From the NCBI GenBank assembly GCA_017535315.1, contig JAFXUD010000047.1:62001-126000 (forward strand): a DNA stretch of 64,000 nt. Reading direction: 5' to 3'. Every line of letters begins with the position of its first letter. Positions within the stretch are counted from its first letter, which is position 1. The position numbers were made by a program, and so were the translations under genes. The notes under the pieces were generated by a model. The model saw only the letters and a program-made list of their open reading frames with translations, made no database searches and was not told where the DNA came from. The stretch is from Victivallales bacterium. GTDB taxonomy: Bacteria > Verrucomicrobiota > Lentisphaeria > Oligosphaerales > Oligosphaeraceae. Shown one piece after another: positions 32,699 to 41,771 of this stretch.

Positions 32699-34962
32699 CA
32701 CGGCTCGGCAATCCTCTGGGCGAGGCGTGTGCGTCGCTTATTCGGCCTGTCGTTTGAGACGGCGATGCCCAGGGCGCGTCGGGTTCCCACCATGATGAGC
32801 AGTTTGCGCGCACGCGTCATTCCTGTGTAGATCAGGTTCTTCTGCAACATCACGAAATGCTGATTGAGGACGGGCATCAGAACCACAGGATATTCGCTGC
32901 CCTGCGACTTGTGAACCGTCACCGCGTAAGCCAACTGAAGCTGGTCGGCATCAACCTGCTGATACTCCACCTTGCCAACGTCAAACAGCACATGAAAGGT
33001 ATTCTCCTCGTTGTCGATGTCCGTGACAACGCCGACCTCGCCGTTAAACACCCCCTTGTCATAATTGTTGGAGGTCTGCATCACCTTGTCCCCGACACGG
33101 AAGAGTCGTGAACCCATCTCGAAGAATGGCTTGTCGTCCGCTGGCGGATTCAATGCGTTCTGAAGCTGCTCGTTCAGAATCATCGTCCCACATTCCCCCT
33201 TGCGCATGGGAGCCAGCACCTGGACATCCAGCACGGGGTCAAAGCCGAAGACAGGCTGCACGCGCTGCGTCACCGTGCGGACGATAATGTCGGCGGCACG
33301 CGCAGGATCCTCCTGCTCCACCCAGTAGAAGTCACAAAGGGCATTCGGGTTATCAGGGGTTGGCTGGAATGGTCGCAAGTCAGGCATCTGGCCGTTGTTC
33401 ACGGCGTGGGCGTTGGTGATGATGCGGCTGCCCTCAGCCTGGCGATACACCTCTGTCAAATATGTCACGTGAATCTTCCCGCAACTGATGAGGTCAAACA
33501 GCACGGCTCCTGGCCCCACGGAAGGGAGCTGGTCCTTGTCGCCAACCAGCACGACACGCGTACCTGGGCAAACCGCGCAAAAGAGGCTGGCAGCCAGTTG
33601 GGTATCCAGCATGGAAACCTCGTCTATAATCAGCAAATCACACTCCAACGGGGCGTCTGCATTGTGGTAGAAGGCCTTTTCCTGCACATCCCATTTCAGC
33701 AGACGATGAATTGTCTGCGCCTCGTGCCCTGTCGCCTCCGAAAGACGCTTTGCGGCGCGTCCTGTTGGAGCGGCCAGCAAGACATTCAACTTAAGGGCCT
33801 TTGCTGCAGCGCACATCTGGTTGACAACGGTTGTCTTGCCCACGCCTGGGCCGCCCGTGACGATGGAAAAGCCGAATTGGAAAGCATACTGCACAGCCTG
33901 CTTTTGTGCGTCATTCAACCTGGCAAAGCCCTCGCCTAGGGCGTAAACAGGCAGTTCGAGCGACTTCACCCCATTGTTCAACAGGACACGGATGCAGTGT
34001 GCCAGCTCCATCTCCGCGATGCGAAGCCTTCGCAAAAAAAGCAGTTCCACCTCCTCGCCAGCCTCCGTGACCACCTCGCGCATGAGCTTGTTCTCCACGA
34101 GGGCAGTTTCCATTCCCTGCTCCAGAGCCTCGCGGGAGACGTTCAGCAGTTTCTCCGCCGAAAGAAGCAGCACCTCCTTCGGGCAACAGGTATGCCCCGA
34201 TGCCGCAAGTTCATCCATCGCATAGACAATTCCCGCGCAAAGCCGCATGGGCGCATCGGGTTCGATGCCCACCTTTGCCGCGATGGCATCCGCCGTAAGG
34301 AAGCCGATGCCCTCAATCTCGCTTGCCAGCCGATAGGGGTTCATTCGGACAATGTCCGCCGCGGCGCCGTTGCCGTATTTGGCGATAATCTTGGTGCAAA
34401 GATTGCCCGTCAGGCCCGTTCCTTGCAGGAAGATGCGCGTCTCGCGTTCGGCGGTGGTCTTCTTCCAGGCCTCGCGTATCTCGGCAATGCGTTTCTTGCC
34501 GATGCCAGGCACCTCCTTGAGTCGTTCCGAAAAGCCATCAAGAATACGGATGGTATCCTCCCCGAAGTGCTCGACAATGCGTTTCGCGTATGTCTCTCCG
34601 ATGCCAGGCAATACGCCTGAGGCGAGAAAGCGGCGGATTCCCTCCTTGGAACTGGGCAGGAGCGGTCGGAAGGAGGAAACGCGGAACTGGCGGCCATGCT
34701 CGCGGTGCATCTCCCAGCGCCCAACTGCCTCGATCTCCTGCCCCTCCATCACATTCGGCATGACACCCACCAGTGTTAGTTCGTGCTTTTCATGGTCCCG
34801 AAGACGGATGACCGAATAACCATCTTCAGGCTTGGAAAATACGATGCGCATCACCTCGCCGTTAATGGTGTAGTCAACAGGCACAAATGGCTGTCCTGCC
34901 TCCTCCACGCTTGGAGCGGAAAACGGCTCATCTGCCTCAAATATCTCTTCGGGATAGTCCAT
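32698..34962 (-). CDS. recD2: RecD2-type ATP-dependent DNA helicase
   Basis: 754 residues. N-terminal OB-like and helix-hairpin-helix region (VLPGIGETYAKRIVEHFGED, EVPGIGKKRIAEIREAW) is the hallmark of RecD2 rather than the RecD of RecBCD. The SF1B helicase core follows: VTGGPGVGKTTVVNQM (Walker A, about residues 368-377), LLIIDEVSMLD (Walker B), LVGDKDQLPSVGPG, and motif V/VI region LAYAVTVHKSQGSEYPVV with TGMTRARKLL. It unwinds DNA 5' to 3' and acts in repair without RecBC. It is the last gene transcribed of a minus-strand run starting at 40322. Confidence 0.93.
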   Translation of the reverse strand: MDYPEEIFEADEPFSAPSVEEAGQPFVPVDYTINGEVMRIVFSKPEDGYSVIRLRDHEKHELTLVGVMPNVMEGQEIEAVGRWEMHREHGRQFRVSSFRPLLPSSKEGIRRFLASGVLPGIGETYAKRIVEHFGEDTIRILDGFSERLKEVPGIGKKRIAEIREAWKKTTAERETRIFLQGTGLTGNLCTKIIAKYGNGAAADIVRMNPYRLASEIEGIGFLTADAIAAKVGIEPDAPMRLCAGIVYAMDELAASGHTCCPKEVLLLSAEKLLNVSREALEQGMETALVENKLMREVVTEAGEEVELLFLRRLRIAEMELAHCIRVLLNNGVKSLELPVYALGEGFARLNDAQKQAVQYAFQFGFSIVTGGPGVGKTTVVNQMCAAAKALKLNVLLAAPTGRAAKRLSEATGHEAQTIHRLLKWDVQEKAFYHNADAPLECDLLIIDEVSMLDTQLAASLFCAVCPGTRVVLVGDKDQLPSVGPGAVLFDLISCGKIHVTYLTEVYRQAEGSRIITNAHAVNNGQMPDLRPFQPTPDNPNALCDFYWVEQEDPARAADIIVRTVTQRVQPVFGFDPVLDVQVLAPMRKGECGTMILNEQLQNALNPPADDKPFFEMGSRLFRVGDKVMQTSNNYDKGVFNGEVGVVTDIDNEENTFHVLFDVGKVEYQQVDADQLQLAYAVTVHKSQGSEYPVVLMPVLNQHFVMLQKNLIYTGMTRARKLLIMVGTRRALGIAVSNDRPNKRRTRLAQRIAEP

Positions 34963-34982
34963 GAAAGTGGCACGTCACCCCT

Positions 34983-36293
34983 TCATGCATTCAGGGTGAC
35001 GCCTGGCAACAGCATATAGGGCTGCCGATTGTTGGGATGAATGTTCGAACTGAACTGCACATCGCCCTTGAAGAGGTCAAAGACATTGCCCGCAATCATT
35101 GTGTCCTTTACGCGTCCGACAATCTCGCCGTTTTCAATCAGGAAGCCCAGCGCGAGATTGGCGGAGAAATCACCGTTCGTCAGATTCGTCTGCCCAAATC
35201 CCAACAAATGCTCCACGTAGATGCCGTGGCTGACGGACTTAATCAGCTCATCGGAGCTGATTGTTCCAGGCATGATACGTGCACAATTGGGAGCGCAGCC
35301 AGAGTTGCCAGTAGGCTCCTTCCCCGCCATGCAGGCCGTGTCGTAGTCGTAGAGGAATAGGTTTAGAACGCCGTTTTCGATCAACATGCGCTTCTGTGTC
35401 GGGATGCCCGCCGAATCATACGACGACGCTGCGGGCGAATAATCCACGAAGGGATCATCCAGAATGCTTATCGCCTTAGAAAAACACTGTGTGTTCAGTT
35501 TGTCCTGCAATGGCGAGGTCCCCTTGAAGACGTTTCTGCCGTCAATCCCCATGAAGACTGGCGTGAAGAAACGCTTCACGACAGACGGGGGCAGGATGAG
35601 CGGTACCGTCCCGCTTGACACCTTCACGATTCTCGCCGCATTTGTCAGGTCAAACATCACATCATCATAGATGGCGTCGAAATCATAGAGGGAGTTGAGT
35701 TCGCCCCAACTGCGTCCCGATCCAGTGAACAGCATGTCCGTTCCGCTTGTCTTCTGGAAACCTCCGCCAATGGACCAGCGGGAGGAGCACTTTTCATCGT
35801 AGAAGCCAGAGGAAAGGGCAACGAGACCCTCGGCCTCCTCAACAGAGCAGCCAGCATCGACAATCAGCGAAGAATCAGCCGCCAAAAGCCTATCGACAAA
35901 TCCCTGGCAATCCGTCACCAGTTTCTCCGAATTCAAGCTGCCGACAGTCGGGGAATAGGTGCGGATTTCCCGATAACTCTCTGCGGGGGCGGGATATTCG
36001 TCAAAATGCGAAACAGCACCATTCTTCGCAAGGGTGATGGCTCGCTCGACGACTGTCGGTATTGCCGACATCACGTTGCCGTGGGCGCTTCCGCTTCTAT
36101 GGTTGACGACGACGGTTATGCTGTAGTCCTGCTTTTCTTCGCCCGAGCAGGCCTTTAGGCGGCTGGACTCGAAGGAGACATCGTGAGATATACCATGGAT
36201 ATAGCCGAATTTCGCTGCCGTGGCTCCCAGTTTTTTGGCCAGTTCCAACGCCTCCAATGCGGGGGCTTTCATATCGGAAACATATTTTTGCAT
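34983..36293 (-). CDS. pmbA: TldE/PmbA-type protease subunit
   Basis: 436 residues. Two ATGs follow AGGGAGGT; the second (36291-36293) has a normal 9-base spacing and gives MQKYVSDMKAPALEALELA. The TldD/PmbA fold is shown by SSRLKACSGEEKQDYSITVV, AARIVKVSSGTVPLILPP, and the C-terminal GNSGCAPNCARIMPG and GDFSANLALGFLIENGEIVG. It lacks the HExxxH zinc motif, as TldE subunits do. With TldD it forms a heterodimer that degrades unfolded peptides or matures microcin-type peptides. Adjacent to tldD, 20 bases downstream on the same strand. Confidence 0.9.
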   Translation of the reverse strand: MQKYVSDMKAPALEALELAKKLGATAAKFGYIHGISHDVSFESSRLKACSGEEKQDYSITVVVNHRSGSAHGNVMSAIPTVVERAITLAKNGAVSHFDEYPAPAESYREIRTYSPTVGSLNSEKLVTDCQGFVDRLLAADSSLIVDAGCSVEEAEGLVALSSGFYDEKCSSRWSIGGGFQKTSGTDMLFTGSGRSWGELNSLYDFDAIYDDVMFDLTNAARIVKVSSGTVPLILPPSVVKRFFTPVFMGIDGRNVFKGTSPLQDKLNTQCFSKAISILDDPFVDYSPAASSYDSAGIPTQKRMLIENGVLNLFLYDYDTACMAGKEPTGNSGCAPNCARIMPGTISSDELIKSVSHGIYVEHLLGFGQTNLTNGDFSANLALGFLIENGEIVGRVKDTMIAGNVFDLFKGDVQFSSNIHPNNRQPYMLLPGVTLNA

Positions 36294-36313
36294 AATAATC
36301 ATACCTCCCTGCG

Positions 36314-37681
36314 TCATGCAATCACGGCGTTTCGAACACGGATATGCGGACCTCCATCGCTGACAGGCAGAGGTGACTGACCGCCCTTTCCGCAACCTCC
36401 GCTGTTCTTGAAGAGCACCAGGTCGTCGGCGATTGCGTCGATGTTGCCCAGCGTTTCAAAGACGTTGCCTGTCACCATCACATCCCGCACCAAGTCCTGG
36501 ATTTTGCCGTTCTTGATGACGTATCCGTAGGAGGCGGTGAAGGTGAACATCTCCATCTGGGTCTGCCCGCCGATTCCCTCGCAGGCGTAGATGCCGTCAT
36601 CGACGTCCTTGAAGAGCTCCTCCTTCTTCCAGGAACCTGGTTCGATGAAGGTGTTGGTCATGCGGACAATGGGGTCGAAGCCACCACTGATGGCGCGGGC
36701 ATTGCCTGTGGGCTGTTCACCCATCTTCGCAGCGGTCTCAAGGGAATGCAGATGTCCGACCAATATACCGTTCTTGACAAGCATGTTGCGCTTTGTCGGT
36801 GTGCCCTCGTCATCGACGCGTTCGCTTCCCATTAGCCCTGGCAGAGAACCATCATCGACAATGTTCAGGAAGTCGGGGCCGACCTTTCGCCCAATGTGCA
36901 TCAATTCCCGCATTGGCTGGTTCTCGAAAAGAAAATCCGCTTCACTCAAATGGCCGAACGCCTCGTGAGTGAAAAGTCCCGTAAAGGCGGGGTCGAGAAT
37001 GACCGTCTTGCGTCCACCCGTCACCTTCGGGGCCGACAAAAGTTCCACGGCGCGCTTGACCGCCGCCTGTGCATCCTGCTCCCTGCCCAGCACCATGCCG
37101 TAGTCATCTATGGAGCCAAGGCTCTTGAAACCACGCTGAATCAAATCGCCCTTGCGTGCAACCGCGCTTAAAAGAAGTCCGATGAAGGGGCGCTCCTCCA
37201 TAAAGCAGGCGCCGCGCGTCGAAGCATAATAAACGGTCCTGAAGCGGTCATTATAGCGCACAACCGAGGATTCGATTTCAGGGGAGGCCCCCATGATCAT
37301 CTTGTTGTACTCCTCCATCGTGCGCACCTTCTCCTCAAGGGAGTGGTTGCGGAAGTCGTCCTTCATCTCCGCCTTGAAGTCGCTCGTACAGACGGGGCCG
37401 TCCGCGATCATGGTCTTCTCACTGCGGCGCGAGGAAACCAGCCGCGCATACTCGCACGCTTCAGAAACGTGCTTCTCGATATCATCAAGCGAGTCAAATG
37501 CGACCATTCCCCAACCGCCGTTGATACAGGCGCGGACGACGCCGCCCTGCACCATGGCTGTGGAAGCCCCCTCCTGCTCCTTCCCTCGGAAAGTGAAGGA
37601 GGTGGTATCCAAATTCTCGAATCGTATGTCCGCGTAATCTGCGCGACAATGCTTCAACGCCTCTTGTAGTCTTTGTTTCAT
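36314..37681 (-). CDS. tldD: TldD metalloprotease subunit
   Basis: 455 residues. The zinc-binding motif is FTHEAFGHLSEADFLFEN (H-E-x-x-x-H, about residue 243). Other family features: GASTAMVQGGVVRACINGGW near the N terminus, VDDEGTPTKRNMLVKNGILV and the C-terminal AISGGFDPIVRMTN and KNGKIQDLVRDVMVTGNVFE. It is the catalytic partner of the PmbA-like protein encoded next. The complex cleaves extended peptide chains inside a closed chamber. No peptide-modification genes are nearby, so a housekeeping protease role is more likely than peptide maturation. Confidence 0.93.
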   Translation of the reverse strand: MKQRLQEALKHCRADYADIRFENLDTTSFTFRGKEQEGASTAMVQGGVVRACINGGWGMVAFDSLDDIEKHVSEACEYARLVSSRRSEKTMIADGPVCTSDFKAEMKDDFRNHSLEEKVRTMEEYNKMIMGASPEIESSVVRYNDRFRTVYYASTRGACFMEERPFIGLLLSAVARKGDLIQRGFKSLGSIDDYGMVLGREQDAQAAVKRAVELLSAPKVTGGRKTVILDPAFTGLFTHEAFGHLSEADFLFENQPMRELMHIGRKVGPDFLNIVDDGSLPGLMGSERVDDEGTPTKRNMLVKNGILVGHLHSLETAAKMGEQPTGNARAISGGFDPIVRMTNTFIEPGSWKKEELFKDVDDGIYACEGIGGQTQMEMFTFTASYGYVIKNGKIQDLVRDVMVTGNVFETLGNIDAIADDLVLFKNSGGCGKGGQSPLPVSDGGPHIRVRNAVIA

Positions 37682-37693
37682 AGTGTTTTCCTA

Positions 37694-39058
37694 TTACAGA
37701 ATAATCTTGATTCCGTTCATGCGGCAATACTCCCTGACCAAATCAAGGTGGTTGCCGTAGGAGACGATGTAGTGCTGTCCCATGACATTCTGCAGGAACC
37801 ACTCGGCTGGGGCACGGAAGCGCATCTCCAGGCTGGGCAGTTGCGGGGCTGGCGGTGCCCAGCCTGCCTCCTCCCAGGTCTCTGGCGTGACAGCATCGGC
37901 CAGCACCGCGTGCATCACGAACTCGCCTCCCACCTTCGCCAAGCGCGTCAGTGTAACCTCGCCCGTGCGCACCTTGGAGACGTTCAGAAGTCCCTCGCCA
38001 AAGGAGCCAAAGGCATTGGGCATCACCGTCACTGGGCCGTCACACACGCTTGCGGGCACATAGTCTGGCACGCCCATCAGCGCACCCGACTTCAGGAACT
38101 CGTAGAACTCCATGTAGGCTGGGACAACGCCCGTCAGATTGTTCATAATCAACTGGGTTACCGCCCCATACGAGTCGTTTTCAGGCACCGTCGGAATATC
38201 AGTGATGTCATGCAGCAAGGTCATGGCTCCCGCTGGCGCAAACTTCAACAGACGTTTGACGCCATCCACGTCGCAGAAGGAGAAGGCCTGGTAGCCTCTG
38301 TCCGCTATCTTGTTTCTCATGGCCAGCGCCAGACGGACGGAGGCCTCCACGGTACCTGTCTGCGGCTCCCGCGTGAACACCCAGTCCTTGCGAACGTGCT
38401 CCGACATGGACGCAATCTCATCGGCATCCAGAGCCTCCTCCAGCTCCTTGATTTCCAGAAGGTCGAAATGCTCAACCTCGGGGCCAATAACGGATTTCAG
38501 GGCGCAGCCGTCGTAGAGCGTCCCATAGAGCCTCATGTCGCGATAGCCGCACATGCCGATGAGAGCCCCTTTCAGTGCCTTGCTGGCTATGGCAGCCTTC
38601 AGGTACGCGACGGCCTCATCCCAACGGGGCACCTGGTCCTTGAAATTCACTAGATACTTGAAATTGAAGCCCATCTCGCTCATCGGAAGGCGAAGCGCCG
38701 TCGTGCCAGCCTGGTCCGCCGTCGTGACAAAATGACCGTTTTCACGCCAGCCGCTCAGCCCAAACAGCAGCATTGGCTTGTGCTTGAATGGCTCAATGGT
38801 GCGGATGACCGCCCAGGTCGGTATCCAGCCTGCCACGCAAACCACCAGCGCGTCAAACTCTCGCCCCTGTAACGCAGCAATGGCGGCGTCGGACAAGGCA
38901 CCAGCGGGATCGTCATTCACCACGGGTGCCTCGATGACATCCAGTCCACGCTTGCGGAACTCCTCCGCCGCAGCGGCACACCTCTCTTTGATAAACTCGG
39001 GCGGTGTGTTCACTTCGCCAAAACCGATAAAACCAATGCTTGCTTTCTTTGTTTTCAT
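37694..39058 (-). CDS. L-fucose/L-arabinose isomerase-family protein (FucI-like)
   Basis: 454 residues. The N-terminal Rossmann-like domain (GFIGFGEVNTPPEFI, FDALVVCVAGWIPTWAVIR, LFGLSGWRENGHF) and C-terminal region with metal-ligand candidates (FSFCDVDG, LLHDITDIPT, GQHYIVSYGNHLDLV) match the FucI/AraA-like fold. True L-fucose isomerases are about 590 residues and hexameric; this shorter form belongs to a set of uncharacterised relatives often found beside glycan-degrading genes. An aldose-ketose isomerase role is inferred, and a link to the GH29-like gene at 14916 is possible. Located 12 bases before tldD on the same strand. Confidence 0.82.
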   Translation of the reverse strand: MKTKKASIGFIGFGEVNTPPEFIKERCAAAAEEFRKRGLDVIEAPVVNDDPAGALSDAAIAALQGREFDALVVCVAGWIPTWAVIRTIEPFKHKPMLLFGLSGWRENGHFVTTADQAGTTALRLPMSEMGFNFKYLVNFKDQVPRWDEAVAYLKAAIASKALKGALIGMCGYRDMRLYGTLYDGCALKSVIGPEVEHFDLLEIKELEEALDADEIASMSEHVRKDWVFTREPQTGTVEASVRLALAMRNKIADRGYQAFSFCDVDGVKRLLKFAPAGAMTLLHDITDIPTVPENDSYGAVTQLIMNNLTGVVPAYMEFYEFLKSGALMGVPDYVPASVCDGPVTVMPNAFGSFGEGLLNVSKVRTGEVTLTRLAKVGGEFVMHAVLADAVTPETWEEAGWAPPAPQLPSLEMRFRAPAEWFLQNVMGQHYIVSYGNHLDLVREYCRMNGIKIIL

Positions 39059-39089
39059 GTTGTTTTCCTGTTGTAATGTGATTATGATT

Positions 39090-40322
39090 TTACGCTTTTT
39101 TCAACAGAACCGCCGACTCAAAGTGGGCTGTTGCAGGGAACATGTCAAAGACGGCGGCTCTAACGGGTTCATAGCCGCCATTTTCGCAGAGTTTCTCCAG
39201 GTCCCTGGCCAGGGTCGTCGGATTGCAGGAGACGTATGCGATGTTTTCAGGTTTAAATGCCTTAAGCACCTTCAGAACGTTGGGATGGCATCCAGTTCGA
39301 GGCGGATCCAGCACGACCACCGTGTCCCGTGAATCCGTTTTGCACAGGACATTGCCCAACGCCTCTTCGGTTTTCCCCGAAACAAAGGAGGCCTTGAGTC
39401 CAAAGTTCTCGTGGTTTTTGCGAGAGGCGTTCACCGCCTGCGCATCGCTTTCGATGATAACGCGGTACTGGAACAAATCACCAAATGCAAGGGAAAAAGT
39501 GCCCACGCCCGCATAGGCATCCACAAAGGTCCTGGCCCCAATGGGCTCCAACCAGCTCCGCACATGTTTCTGGAGGGCAGAGGCAACCTCGGGGTTCACC
39601 TGCCAAAAGCTGCCGACGGGTACCAGCACCTCCTGGTCAAGCAGCCTCTCATGCAGCCAGGGAAGGCGTGAAGAGGCAAAGCCGAAGAAGAAGGCGCAAT
39701 TACCTTTGGAGTCCGCACGCAGGGTCAGCGGATAGGGTTCCCGCCGTTTCGCGTTCTGCGCTCCCCATTCGCCCCGCGCGGCACTGCGGATGGCATCGTT
39801 GATGGCATCCATGGCAAGAAGGCATTTGGGCACAGCGAAGAATTCACTGTTGTCCAATCCGCAGAAGCCGTAGTCGAGATAGGGACGCTTGGAAAACTTG
39901 CCTTTTCCCCCCAGCGGCTCCAACTTCAGCTTATTGCGGTATCCAAAACGACGAGGAGCTATATAGAAAAGTTCTAACTCGGGAAAACTCTCGAAATGGC
40001 CGATGCGTCGCATGGCGGTGGCGAACTGCGCGCGTTTCGCCTTCACCTCACATGAATAATCAATGTGCTGGTAGGAGCAGCCGCCGCATTTGCCAAAAAA
40101 AGGACAGAGGGGTTCGCAACGCCCTTCACCAGGTTTTTGGATTTCCCGTATGGCACCATTGTAGAAGTTCTTATGGACCGCTGTAATCTCAATTGTCAGC
40201 ACATCGCCAACGGCCGAGTTAGGCACAAAAACAGCAGCACCGTTGTCAAGGCGGGCAAATCCAGCCCCTTCAAACACAAGTTCACTTATCTCGACATCGC
40301 GTATGATTGTCCCGCACTCCAC
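39090..40322 (-). CDS. 23S rRNA (uracil-5)-methyltransferase, RlmD/TrmA family
   Basis: 410 residues from GTG 40320-40322, which has GGAGAG 7 bases upstream; a TTG 21 bases earlier is the alternative. An N-terminal TRAM domain is followed by CEPLCPFFGKCGGCSYQH, the iron-sulfur Cys cluster of RlmD-type enzymes. The methyltransferase part shows FWQVNPEVASAL, TFVDAYAGVGTFSLAF (SAM binding), VVVLDPPRTGCHP and YVSCNPTTLARDL with the catalytic Cys. It methylates C5 of a uridine in rRNA (or tRNA in TrmA relatives); which site cannot be decided. Start of a minus-strand run; divergent from the DAHP synthase gene. Confidence 0.9.
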   Translation of the reverse strand: MECGTIIRDVEISELVFEGAGFARLDNGAAVFVPNSAVGDVLTIEITAVHKNFYNGAIREIQKPGEGRCEPLCPFFGKCGGCSYQHIDYSCEVKAKRAQFATAMRRIGHFESFPELELFYIAPRRFGYRNKLKLEPLGGKGKFSKRPYLDYGFCGLDNSEFFAVPKCLLAMDAINDAIRSAARGEWGAQNAKRREPYPLTLRADSKGNCAFFFGFASSRLPWLHERLLDQEVLVPVGSFWQVNPEVASALQKHVRSWLEPIGARTFVDAYAGVGTFSLAFGDLFQYRVIIESDAQAVNASRKNHENFGLKASFVSGKTEEALGNVLCKTDSRDTVVVLDPPRTGCHPNVLKVLKAFKPENIAYVSCNPTTLARDLEKLCENGGYEPVRAAVFDMFPATAHFESAVLLKKA

Positions 40323-40377
40323 ATTTGCTCTCCAAAAAATCAATTATCGAATTGGAATTATTCGTTTTCTGCACTAT

Positions 40378-40401
40378 ATTGCAAGGTGACCGTTTTGCAA
40401 T
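40378..40401. promoter_or_regulatory. inverted repeat ATTGCAA-N10-TTGCAAT in a divergent promoter region
   Basis: A perfect 7-bp inverted repeat separated by 10 bases lies in the 151-bp gap between the divergent methyltransferase and DAHP synthase genes, inside an AT-rich stretch. The arms are one helical turn plus spacing apart, as for a dimeric repressor site. No regulator is identified. Confidence 0.4.
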
Positions 40402-40473
40402 TACCTTATGAAATAATATGCACCTTATTCCTCCCATTTCAAGGCAGGGGGATAAGTTTTTTCCACATTCGTC

Positions 40474-41553
40474 ATGAGCATATCCACATACAACACCTTA
40501 ACCGCCTGGGGGCTGTCACCTCTGCCAGGGACAGAGCTTATGTGCATTGCAGGCCCCTGTGCTGCGGAAAGCGAAGAGCAGGTGATGACCTCCGCACGTG
40601 TACTGAAGGCAAACGGCATTTCAGCCTTTCGTGCAGGCATCTGGAAGCCACGCACCCGTCCTGGCTCCTTTGAGGGCGTCGGCATCGCTGCCCTCCCATG
40701 GCTGAAACGTGTCAAAAGCGAGCTTGGCTTGAAAACGGCCATTGAAATCGCCACGCCCGCCCATGCGGAAGCGGCCCTCGACGCGGGAATCGACCTGCTT
40801 TGGCTTGGTGCAAGAACAACGGCAAACCCATTTGCTGTTCAAGAACTCGCAGAAGCGCTCAAGGGAACCAGCACCCCCGTGCTTGTCAAAAACCCTGTCA
40901 ATCCCGACCTGAATCTTTGGTTCGGCTCCATTGAGCGCCTTCAGCGGACGGGTATCTCCAAAATCGGAGCCATTCTTCGTGGCTTTTCCACGCAGCATCC
41001 AGGGGAACTTCGCAATGACCCAGGGTGGAACATCGCCATTGATTTCAGGCAAAAGATGCCACAGATTCCCCTTATCTGTGACCCTAGCCACATCGCAGGC
41101 CGACGGGATAGAATCCGCCAGATTTCCCAGCACGCCATTGACCTCGACTGCGATGGACTGATGATTGAAGTACACATCATGCCCGACAAGGCTTTGAGCG
41201 ATGCCAAGCAGCAACTCAATCCACAGGCCTTCCAAAACCTTCTCGCACAACTGCATTTTCGACAGCATGAAGAAGCCGCTGAAAACAATCTCCAGCTCAA
41301 GGCCTTGCGGACACAAATCGACGAGCTGGACTACGAACTGCTCTGCACCATTGCCAAGCGAATGGAGACGGTCAGGGAAATCGCGAAACTCAAACGCAAG
41401 GACAACATGACCGCGCTACAGAGCCAGCGATGGAACGCCATTTTGGAGCAAATGCACCAAAATGGTGCCCAGCTTGGACTCTCCAACGAACTGGTGGAAG
41501 CCATTGCAAGGCTTCTCCATCAGCAGGCACTGGAGATTCAGATCGAAGCGTGA
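40474..41553 (+). CDS. bifunctional DAHP synthase / chorismate mutase
   Basis: 359 residues. Residues about 20-260 are a KDO8PS-like (type I-beta) DAHP synthase: MCIAGPCAAES, FRAGIWKPRTRPGSFEG, TAIEIATPAHAEAAL, VLVKNPVNPDL and PLICDPSHIAGRRDRI. Residues about 272-357 are an AroQ-type chorismate mutase helix bundle (LKALRTQIDELDYELLCTIA, KRMETVREIAKLK). It performs the first shikimate step (PEP plus erythrose 4-phosphate) and the chorismate-to-prephenate step, a fusion known from Bacteroidota and others where prephenate inhibits the synthase. It stands alone without other aro genes. A heptamer array starts 7 bases after the stop. Confidence 0.94.
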   Translation: MSISTYNTLTAWGLSPLPGTELMCIAGPCAAESEEQVMTSARVLKANGISAFRAGIWKPRTRPGSFEGVGIAALPWLKRVKSELGLKTAIEIATPAHAEAALDAGIDLLWLGARTTANPFAVQELAEALKGTSTPVLVKNPVNPDLNLWFGSIERLQRTGISKIGAILRGFSTQHPGELRNDPGWNIAIDFRQKMPQIPLICDPSHIAGRRDRIRQISQHAIDLDCDGLMIEVHIMPDKALSDAKQQLNPQAFQNLLAQLHFRQHEEAAENNLQLKALRTQIDELDYELLCTIAKRMETVREIAKLKRKDNMTALQSQRWNAILEQMHQNGAQLGLSNELVEAIARLLHQQALEIQIEA

Positions 41554-41560
41554 GACGTGA

Positions 41561-41680
41561 GGACTTGGGACTTAGGACTTGGGACTTAGGACTCGGGACT
41601 TAGGACTCGGGACTTAGGACTCGGGACTTAGGACTCGGGACTTAGGACTTGGGACCTTGGACCTTAGAACTTGGGGCTTG
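41561..41680. repeat. tandem array of 7/14-bp units after the DAHP synthase gene
   Basis: Alternating heptamers GGACTTG and GGACTTA (14-bp unit GGGACTTAGGACTT, with a C variant in the middle four units) run for about 110 bases and decay at the right end. It begins 7 bases after the stop codon. Units are nearly identical within the array, which implies recent expansion or active homogenisation. Confidence 0.85.
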
Positions 41681-41700
41681 CCATGCTCTTGTGCCACTTG

Positions 41701-41760
41701 CGTCCCTCATGTCCCTCCCGTCCTTCATGTCCCTTTGATATCCTCCCTCATGTCTCCCCC
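41701..41760. repeat. inverted GAC-type 9-bp array just before the XPB start
   Basis: Read on the minus strand the units are GACATGAAG, GACGGGAGG, GACATGAGG, GACG; upstream of these a decayed GACATGAGG / GATATCAAAGG part. It ends 11 bases before the helicase ATG at 41772. With the left array at 41561 it brackets the intergenic gap; GGGAC of the left array can pair with GTCCC here. Confidence 0.65.
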
Positions 41761-41771
41761 CAAAAAACAAA

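Noticed and set aside
36294-36395. N-terminal extension of the PmbA-like protein
   Set aside because: The extra residues are encoded by the end of tldD in another frame, and AGGGAGGT points to the internal start.
37673-38653. Plus-strand open frame of 326 codons
   Set aside because: Overlaps the FucI-like gene on the other strand, His/Arg-rich composition and no family features.
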